Source: Deltaproteobacteria bacterium
GTDB taxonomy: Bacteria; Myxococcota_A; UBA9042
Reading direction: 5' to 3'
NCBI GenBank assembly: GCA_020632665.1
Contig: JACKFC010000041.1
Location: 1-36,320 of the forward strand
DNA length: 36,320 nt
Shown here: positions 31,201 to 36,320 of the stretch, piece after piece
Layout: each line of letters opens with the position of its first letter
How positions within the stretch are numbered: the first letter of the stretch is position 1
Program-made: the position numbers and the translations under genes
Notes under the pieces: model-generated
Told to the model about the DNA's origin: nothing
Seen by the model: the letters and a program-made list of their open reading frames with translations, nothing else
The model's database searches: none

Positions 31201-33941
31201 TGTGGATGCTGGCCGACGTCGCCCCGGACCGCGCGACGCCGACCGGGCGCTGGTTGCTCGCGCATCGCAAGGGTGAGATCGCGCCCGCCGAGCCGGACCT
31301 GCCGGCGGTGGTCGTCGATCCGGGCCACGTCGAGATCCGCGGCGCCCGTGTGCACAACCTCCGCAACGTCGCCATCGATCTGCCGCGCGACCGGCTCGTG
31401 GTCGTCACCGGCGTCTCCGGATCGGGCAAGAGCTCGCTCGCGTTCGACGTCGTCTTCGCTGAGGGCCAGCGCCGTTTCCTCGATTGTTTGAGCCCGTACG
31501 CTCGCCAGTATCTGCCGCCGACGACCCGCCCCGACGTCGACAGCCTGCGCGGCGTCCCGCCGACGGTGGCGATCGCGCAGCGTACCACCCGTGGCGGTGC
31601 CCGCTCGACCGTCGGCACGCTGACCGAGCTCTGGGCCGGCCTTCGCCTGCTCTACTCGCGCCTGGGTGAGATCGACGGCGACGGCGGCGAGGGCACGCTG
31701 CAGCGCCTGGACGCCGACGCCATCGCCGAGGCGGCTCTTGCGCGCCTGCCGGACGGGCCGATTTGGGTCCTCGCGCCGGTGATCCGTGCGCGCAAGGGGC
31801 ATCACCGGGAAGCGCTGGAGCGGCTGCTGGCCGAGGCGGGGGGACGTGGCGAGGTGGTCTACGCCCACGTCGACGGCGCGCTCTGTCCGATCGAGGCGCT
31901 GCCCGAGCTGCGGCGCTACGTCGCGCACGATATCGACGCCGTCGTCGCGCGCCTGCCGCGGCGTGCGGGGGACGACGACGCGCTGCGCACGGCCCTCGCC
32001 GCCGCGGTGCGGCAGGCGGCCGCGAGGGCCGAGGGCTCTGTCCGCGTCCGTACCGCCGAGTCCGAGGTGCTGACCTTCGAGCTCGGCGGTGACGACGCCC
32101 CGGCGCGACGCGGGGTCGATCTCGATCCGATGCTCTTCTCGTTCACCTCGGCGCGCGGCTGGTGCCCGAACTGTCGCGGCTCCGGTCAGGACGAGGGCGA
32201 CGCCGCGGCGAAGGCGGCCAAGCGCGCGCAGAAGGCCCGGAGCAAGGGCGGCAACGAGCTCGAACCGGAGGAGGAGGCCCTGCTGCGCGCCGGCGACGAG
32301 GACGAATCCCGCGCGCTCTCGACCTGCCCGGCGTGCCAGGGGGCGCGGCTGCGTCCCGAAGCGCTGGCCGTTCGGCTGTGTGGCAAGCGGATCGACGCGC
32401 TGGCGCAGTGCACGCCGGGCGGGCTGATCGCCGAGCTCGAGGCGATGCCCTGGGCGCGTTGGCAGCGGCCCGTGGTCGAGCCCGTGCTGGAGGAGCTCCG
32501 CGGCCGCGTGCATTTCCTCGAGCGCGTGGGCCTGGACTACCTCTCGCTCGATCGACCGGCGGTGACGCTCTCTGGTGGTGAGAGCCAGCGGATCCGTTTG
32601 GCGGCGCAGCTCTCCTCGAACCTCTGCGGCGTGCTCTATGTCCTCGACGAGCCGACCATCGGCCTGCATCCGGCGGATAACGCCAAGTTGATCCGCGCCT
32701 TCCGCGACCTGGTCGAGCGTGGCAACGGCCTGCTCGTGGTCGAGCACGACGAAGAGACCATCCGCGCTGCCGACGTCGTGGTCGAGCTCGGCCCGGCCGG
32801 CGGCGAAGGCGGTGGCCGCGTGCTGCACGTGGGTCCGCTGAGCCAAGTCCTCGCCGATCCCGATTCACCGACCGGCGCGATGCTGCACGACCCCGACGCC
32901 CGCCGCAGCCGACATGCCGCACGGTCGGTCGAGGACACGACCCGCTTCGGCGTCCGCGGCGCGACGCTGCACAACCTGCGTGGGGTCGACGCCGAGTTCA
33001 TTCGGGGCCGAATGAACGTCGTCTGTGGCGTCTCGGGTTCGGGCAAGAGTTCGTTGGTCCGCGACCTCTTGGTCGGCGTCGGTGGCGCTGCGGTGAACGA
33101 GGGCGTGGCCACCGACGAGGTCGAGGTGCCGTTTGGTGCCCAGAGCATCGTCGGGCTCGGCGAATTCGGCCGCGTGGTCGAGGTCGACCAGAAGCCGATC
33201 GGCCGCACGCCGCGCTCCTGTCCGGCGACCTATATCGGCGTCTGGGACCATATCCGGCGCATCTTCGCCGCACTGCCCGAGGCGAAGGTGCAGGGCCTGA
33301 GCGCGGGGCGCTTCTCGTTCAACACGGCGGGTGGTCGTTGCGAGACCTGCGCCGGCGCGGGCGACCAGAAGGTCGAACTCTCCTTCCTGCCGACGGTCTG
33401 GGTGCCCTGCGACGCCTGCGGCGGCCGACGCTACGACCCGCCCACGCTGCGCCCGAAGCTCCGCGGCGCCAGCATCGCCGACGTCTTGGAGATGAGTTTG
33501 GAGGAGGCGGCGCAGCATTTCGCCGCGACCCGCAAGGTGGCCGGGCCGCTCGAGCTCGCCGTGCGGATGGGCCTCGGCTACCTGCGGATGGGTCAGGGCA
33601 GCAATACGCTCTCGGGCGGCGAGGCGCAGCGGCTGAAGCTGGTCGCCGAGCTGGCGACGCGGCGGCGCAAGGAGACGCTCTACGTCCTCGACGAGCCCTC
33701 GACCGGCCTGCACCTCGCCGACCAGCGCAAGCTCCACGACGTGCTGCACGATTTGGTCGAGCGCGGCGATACGCTGGTCGTCATCGAGCACAATATGGAC
33801 CTGGTCCGTGAGGCGGATTGGGTCGTGGAATGCGGACCCGGCGGTGGCCATCGCGGCGGCCAGGTGATTTGGCAGGGGCCGGTGGCCGGGCTGGTCGCTG
33901 CGGGGACGACGCCGACGGCCCAGGCCTTGGGCGCCGCTTGA
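28293..33941 (+). CDS. uvrA: Tandem double-length UvrA (four ABC ATPase sites)
   Basis: A 1882-residue protein made of two UvrA units (about 20-990 and 1010-1882), each of near-normal UvrA size (940). Four Walker A sites are at 47-54, 687-694, 1040-1047 and 1579-1586 (GVSGSGKS). Four ABC signatures are at 508, 875, 1425 and 1772 (LSGGExQR), and four Walker B motifs at about 531, 899, 1448 and 1796 (LDEPSxGLH or LDEPTIGLH). Unit one has a complete first zinc module (Cys289, 292, 313, 316), the CPTC pair (428-431) and the C-terminal zinc module (CEVC 786-789, CEAC 809-812). Unit two keeps CETC...CDAC but has only CPNC of the first module. UvrA detects DNA damage for UvrBC. The start is GTG at 28293 with GGAG upstream, 92 bases after tetR. 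Double-length UvrA proteins are known, for example in chlamydiae. Confidence 0.93.
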   Translation: MPDDLPPTNAPRASSTSGVLRLRGVRQNNLRGVDLDLPLGKLIAISGVSGSGKSSLAFDTLYAEGQRRYAECLSSYARQFLERMDKPAAESIEGIVPTVALEQGRRLKAARSTVATLTEISEYLRLVFAAGALPRCPHCGAEVRRARTPAIAAELLQRAPGQRAMVAFRLELGTLGAITAARASLRAAGYSRVLDEGKAVDIDSFEAERWLGRPVFLLQDRLRLDASDSDRLHEAIEAAMRRGGGNVELFVEGALAELPTVEVAAKALLRPAAEVAGFVHLRASAALRCDACQTEVPDPSPSLFSSSSPLGACPDCAGFGRAMAIDWDKVLPDPRLSLDDGAIKPWSTEKTVWERDQLEAFCRARTIPMDVPWSQLDDATREQLLAGWDGPGAPRFYGVREWFDWLETRTYKMHVRVLLARYRKYVPCPTCSGTRLRPEVLAWQLQGRDLPGWLSAPIDAVRGWLAELDIDPRQREAAERPLFELQRRIDLLAELGVGYLTLDRSGRSLSGGELQRVQLVSALASGLSQVLYVLDEPSVGLHPRDNARLLGILRRMQAGGNTVVMVEHDPALLQAADWLVDVGPAAGELGGQIVYAGPTAGASACADSLTGDYLAGRRRVDHDADVASFDAGDRTPKAVAKRARDLKRQRTQQANQSYWLQIVAPRAQNLRCEEVHLLRDALNVVCGVSGSGKSTLIEEVLHRNLLRAMGRETDDPGAVGALEGFDAFADVVMIEATPARGSSRANPATLLKAWDVVRQRLAAEPAAVARGLDAGSFSFNRPGGRCEVCQGAGFETIDMQFLSDVRMRCEACDGKRFGPAALEVRHRGCNVAELLEMTAAEFADRFADDERMSAPMRKMTELGLGYLRLGQPLGTLSGGEAQRLEIARHLLQKKTKRTLFLLDEPSTGLHLDDVRVLLDNLRALVDAGNTVVLIEHHLDLIAAADHLVELGPEGGPGGGQTLFQGAPFALWMLADVAPDRATPTGRWLLAHRKGEIAPAEPDLPAVVVDPGHVEIRGARVHNLRNVAIDLPRDRLVVVTGVSGSGKSSLAFDVVFAEGQRRFLDCLSPYARQYLPPTTRPDVDSLRGVPPTVAIAQRTTRGGARSTVGTLTELWAGLRLLYSRLGEIDGDGGEGTLQRLDADAIAEAALARLPDGPIWVLAPVIRARKGHHREALERLLAEAGGRGEVVYAHVDGALCPIEALPELRRYVAHDIDAVVARLPRRAGDDDALRTALAAAVRQAAARAEGSVRVRTAESEVLTFELGGDDAPARRGVDLDPMLFSFTSARGWCPNCRGSGQDEGDAAAKAAKRAQKARSKGGNELEPEEEALLRAGDEDESRALSTCPACQGARLRPEALAVRLCGKRIDALAQCTPGGLIAELEAMPWARWQRPVVEPVLEELRGRVHFLERVGLDYLSLDRPAVTLSGGESQRIRLAAQLSSNLCGVLYVLDEPTIGLHPADNAKLIRAFRDLVERGNGLLVVEHDEETIRAADVVVELGPAGGEGGGRVLHVGPLSQVLADPDSPTGAMLHDPDARRSRHAARSVEDTTRFGVRGATLHNLRGVDAEFIRGRMNVVCGVSGSGKSSLVRDLLVGVGGAAVNEGVATDEVEVPFGAQSIVGLGEFGRVVEVDQKPIGRTPRSCPATYIGVWDHIRRIFAALPEAKVQGLSAGRFSFNTAGGRCETCAGAGDQKVELSFLPTVWVPCDACGGRRYDPPTLRPKLRGASIADVLEMSLEEAAQHFAATRKVAGPLELAVRMGLGYLRMGQGSNTLSGGEAQRLKLVAELATRRRKETLYVLDEPSTGLHLADQRKLHDVLHDLVERGDTLVVIEHNMDLVREADWVVECGPGGGHRGGQVIWQGPVAGLVAAGTTPTAQALGAA

Positions 33942-33975
33942 GCGCGTCGGGGCCTCGACCCGGCCGCCGCGCGGC

Positions 33976-35064
33976 TCAGCTGCCGCAGTGCTCGGCGTCG
34001 AGCGTCTCCGGGATGTAGAGCTCGGCCGTGAAGGTGTCCGGATCGTAGATGTGGAACGAGGCGGCAGCGTCGCCGTAGACGTGGATCGAGACCGGGTTTT
34101 CGTGGTCAGCGGCGACGACACGATGGATCGCGGTCGGCTTGCTGGCGAAGGCGGCGACCTCCCCTGCCCGCAGCGGTCGTCGCGCCGCGCCCACGAAGGT
34201 GCCGTCGGCGTCGGCATCGAAGCGCTCTTCCTGCAGCGTGCCGCGAACGACGCCGACGATACCCCAGCTGCCGTGGTCGTGAATGGGCGTCGGGACGCCC
34301 GGCGTCCAACCCATCACGAAGAGCGACGCACCGTGCCGCGGCGAATGCCCGACGAGGCAACGGGCGTAGCTCTCGCCGCGCGGCAATCGGTCGAAGTCGA
34401 GCCGCTGCCGCGCCTGATCGAGCCACGCGGCAAGGCCTGCCGGCAGGTCGGTCGGTGGGGCTGTGGAGGGTCCGTTCGCGTCGTCGATGGCGCGGTCGAT
34501 CGCATCCAGCAGGCCGCGCCAATCGACGCCACAGACCTCGGGCGCGAGGGTGGAGAGCGGGGCGAAGGCTTCGAGGCGGTGGAAGTCGGGCGCGTCGCCA
34601 CCGGCCGGGAACGCCGCCTGGTAGCTGCGGTCCGCGCCCGTTCCGGCGATGCGGAAGGCGTTGGCGGCGCGCAGGTCATCGGGCAACCACGCGCGGGGGA
34701 CGCGGGCTTCACCGCGCCATCGGTCGCCCTCGATTTCGGCGTGGAAGTCGAGCGCCATGCCCTCTTCGACGATAGTGCGGACGCCGTCGAGTCGCAGCGC
34801 GAGATAGTGGCCGTGTGGGCCGAATTCGAGCTCGAGGTACCGCGCGTCGGCGCCGAGGAGCATCAACTCGACGACCTCGTGCTCCCACAGCCGCGGCGTG
34901 CTACCGGCCGGCTGCGTCGGGGCGGGGTCGCCGGCGAAGGGGGCCTCGATCTGCAGGAGCAGGGTCGTGGCTTCCCAACGCAGCACGAGGTGGCTGTGCG
35001 CGTCGGCGGAGAGCGGCCGGCGATCCCATGTCGCTGCGATGTCGAGGCGATGCGATCGCGACAC
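33976..35064 (-). CDS. Fusion: UPF0462/CBM9-like domain plus cysteine-dioxygenase-type cupin
   Basis: A 362-residue two-domain protein. Residues 1-170 match the UPF0462 (carbohydrate-binding 9-like) family: HSHLVLRWEATTLLLQIEAPF (23-43), LWEHEVVELMLLGADARYLELEFGPHGHYLAL (59-90) and DFHRLEAFAPL (160-170). Residues about 205-350 form a cysteine-dioxygenase-type cupin. PIHDHGSWGIVGVVRG (260-275) gives two iron histidines, His262 and His264. His314 (TAIHRVV) or His328 (SIHVYG) would be the third. The position of the mammalian cross-linking Cys appears to be Gly, as in many bacterial enzymes. The start is GTG at 35064 behind AGGGGGGAG; no ATG is well placed. Cysteine sulfinate formation is expected but not certain, since related cupins use other thiols. 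It is convergent with uvrA and divergent from the epimerase gene. Confidence 0.85.
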   Translation of the reverse strand: MSRSHRLDIAATWDRRPLSADAHSHLVLRWEATTLLLQIEAPFAGDPAPTQPAGSTPRLWEHEVVELMLLGADARYLELEFGPHGHYLALRLDGVRTIVEEGMALDFHAEIEGDRWRGEARVPRAWLPDDLRAANAFRIAGTGADRSYQAAFPAGGDAPDFHRLEAFAPLSTLAPEVCGVDWRGLLDAIDRAIDDANGPSTAPPTDLPAGLAAWLDQARQRLDFDRLPRGESYARCLVGHSPRHGASLFVMGWTPGVPTPIHDHGSWGIVGVVRGTLQEERFDADADGTFVGAARRPLRAGEVAAFASKPTAIHRVVAADHENPVSIHVYGDAAASFHIYDPDTFTAELYIPETLDAEHCGS

Positions 35065-35161
35065 GGCTCCCCCCTGGCCCCGCGGGCCGGATGCGGCTAG
35101 CGTAGGCCCCCCGCGGCGCCCCGACAACGCGAAGTGCTGCACGCACGAGGGTAGAGACTCG

Positions 35162-36202
35162 ATGGCTAGGGTTTTCGTGACAGGCGGTACCGGCTTCATC
35201 GGCCAGCGCGTGGTCGAGCGTTTGCTCCGCGACGGCCATGACGTCGTCTGCAGCATGCGGCCGCGCAGCTTCGCCACCCGGCTCGAGCAGAAGGTGCGGG
35301 ACCTGCCGGGCACCCTCCGCTTCGTCGTCGCCGACGTCGGCATCCCCGACACGCTCGCCGCGCCGATCCACGACACCGACTACGTGATCCATCTCGCCGC
35401 GATGTTGAAGGCGCCGTGGGATCCGCAGTTCATGTTCGTCAACGCGGACGGGACCCGGAATATCTTCGAGCACGCCTCGGAGGTGAAGACGCCGCCGACG
35501 GTGATCTTCGTCTCGTCGGTGGCGGCCTCCGGGCCCGCGCCGATCGCAGGTGCGCCGCGTCGCGAGTCGGACCCGGCCGTGCCGGTCAGCCGCTACGGCG
35601 AGTCGAAGTTCCGCGCCGAACAGGCCGCCCTGGTCCATGCCGCGAAGGTGCCGACCACGATCATCCGGCCGCCGGCGGTCTTCGGTCCGGAGGACAAGAC
35701 CTCGTTCGCCCTCTTCGAGACGGCGGCGAAGGGCTTGGCGCTGGTGCCGACGATGGCCGAGCCGCGGATGTCGATGGTCCACGTCGACGACCTCGCCTGG
35801 GGCATCGTCGCAGCCATGGAGCGCGGCCAACGCGTCGCCGCCGATCCCACGAGCGCCCCCGGCCAGGGCATCTACTTCCTCGCCCACCGCGAGACCCCGG
35901 CCATGGCGGAAGTCGGCCGTTGGATCGGCGAAGGGCTCGGCCGCAAGGTCCGCGTCCTGCACGTACCCCGCTGGCTGACCCTGCTCGGCGGCGCCATCGC
36001 CGAAGCCGTCGCGCGGCTCCGCGGACGTGCCAGCATTCTCAACTTCGACAAGGCGCGCGAGGCCACCGCAGGCTCGTGGACCTGCGCCATCGACCAAGCC
36101 GAGCACGACCTCGGATTTGCACCACCCACCGCGATGAAGGAGCGGCTGGCCGAGACGGCCCGTTGGTACCAGGCCGAAGGCTGGCTGCCGAAGAGGAGCT
36201 GA
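35162..36202 (+). CDS. NAD-dependent epimerase/dehydratase family protein
   Basis: A 346-residue extended SDR. The nucleotide-binding motif is TGGTGFIG (7-14), the acidic residue after strand three is in VVADVG (55-60), and HLAA follows at 77-80. The catalytic pair is Tyr145/Lys149 in RYGESKF with VSSVAASG upstream. RPPAVFGPEDK (169-179) and VHVDDLAWGI are typical of the family. It is closer to the 3-beta-hydroxysteroid dehydrogenase/HpnA-like branch than to sugar epimerases, but the substrate is not known. GAGGG lies upstream of the ATG. A small membrane-anchored gene starts 3 bases after the stop, suggesting an operon. Confidence 0.88.
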   Translation: MARVFVTGGTGFIGQRVVERLLRDGHDVVCSMRPRSFATRLEQKVRDLPGTLRFVVADVGIPDTLAAPIHDTDYVIHLAAMLKAPWDPQFMFVNADGTRNIFEHASEVKTPPTVIFVSSVAASGPAPIAGAPRRESDPAVPVSRYGESKFRAEQAALVHAAKVPTTIIRPPAVFGPEDKTSFALFETAAKGLALVPTMAEPRMSMVHVDDLAWGIVAAMERGQRVAADPTSAPGQGIYFLAHRETPAMAEVGRWIGEGLGRKVRVLHVPRWLTLLGGAIAEAVARLRGRASILNFDKAREATAGSWTCAIDQAEHDLGFAPPTAMKERLAETARWYQAEGWLPKRS

Positions 36203-36205
36203 GGG

Positions 36206-36320
36206 ATGAAGAAGGACCACTTGCCATTGCTCGGGATCGTCGCCGCTGCGGCGGCGGTCTTCGGCTTCCTGACCTGGCGCGAGAACCAGGCCCGGACCGA
36301 TACACCACCCGCTGCCGCCG
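36206..36320 (+). CDS. Start of a small membrane-anchored protein (runs off window)
   Basis: The first 38 codons read MKKDHLPLLGIVAAAAAVFG, then FLTWRENQARTD and Pro/Ala-rich sequence. This is one N-terminal membrane segment followed by a flexible linker. AGGAGCTGAGGG precedes the ATG, which lies 3 bases after the epimerase stop. The rest is outside the window and no family can be named. Confidence 0.65.
   Translation, partial: MKKDHLPLLGIVAAAAAVFGFLTWRENQARTDTPPAAA

Noticed and set aside
30519..32846. A 775-codon minus-strand open frame inside uvrA
   Set aside because: It is the antisense shadow of a clearly conserved UvrA sequence and has no motif of its own.
28293..33941. The double UvrA as an assembly duplication
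   Set aside because: The two halves differ throughout, including different zinc ligands and insertions, and the frame is uninterrupted.

Overview
The window is GC-rich DNA (roughly 70 % G+C by eye) with dense genes, frequent GTG starts and strong GGAGG-type ribosome binding sites. It encodes several lipoproteins with short Ala/Gly-Cys lipoboxes, a Thr/Asp-repeat plus Cys-rich plus ferritin-like surface protein, a TPR-CHAT protein and a double-length UvrA. This mix suggests a myxobacterium-like (Myxococcota/deltaproteobacterial) chromosome. No rRNA, tRNA, CRISPR array or complete insertion sequence was seen, so the taxonomic call is an inference from gene style.

Layout. 1-9797: the 5' part of arfB, then a split cre locus. 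creB and creC (9797-7628, minus) form one unit and creD (1779-310, minus) lies about 6 kb away. Between them sit a divergent pair of lipoproteins and an exported TPR-CHAT protease-like protein. TTCAC motifs upstream of creD resemble CreB sites. 9917-12080: an orphan modA, a short-chain dehydrogenase and a DUF952 protein, all plus strand.

12108-17104 (minus) is the most unusual part. Four genes are joined by three consecutive 4-nt stop/start overlaps: a membrane protein with a C-terminal OmpA-like peptidoglycan-binding domain, a small unknown protein, a DUF4407 coiled-coil membrane protein and a four-helix membrane protein. An XRE regulator follows, with a palindrome just upstream of it. Upstream is a FitA antitoxin whose FitB toxin partner has been reduced to its last 34 codons, with a clear FitA-type operator. 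A 183-bp element bounded by two near-identical palindromes follows.

17478-25913: dapF, a secreted unknown, the ferritin-like repeat lipoprotein, a small-protein/nucleotidyltransferase pair, two coupled alpha/beta hydrolases (a lipoprotein and a dienelactone hydrolase), ada, and a thioredoxin-TPR (CnoX/YbbN-like) protein convergent with ada. 26036-36320: a cytochrome P450 divergent from a TetR regulator with a palindromic operator between them, a 1882-residue tandem UvrA with four ATPase sites, a UPF0462/cysteine-dioxygenase fusion, an NAD-dependent epimerase and the start of a small membrane-anchored protein.

The best candidate for an undescribed system is the coupled OmpA-domain/DUF4407 cassette. 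Its function cannot be read from sequence alone.
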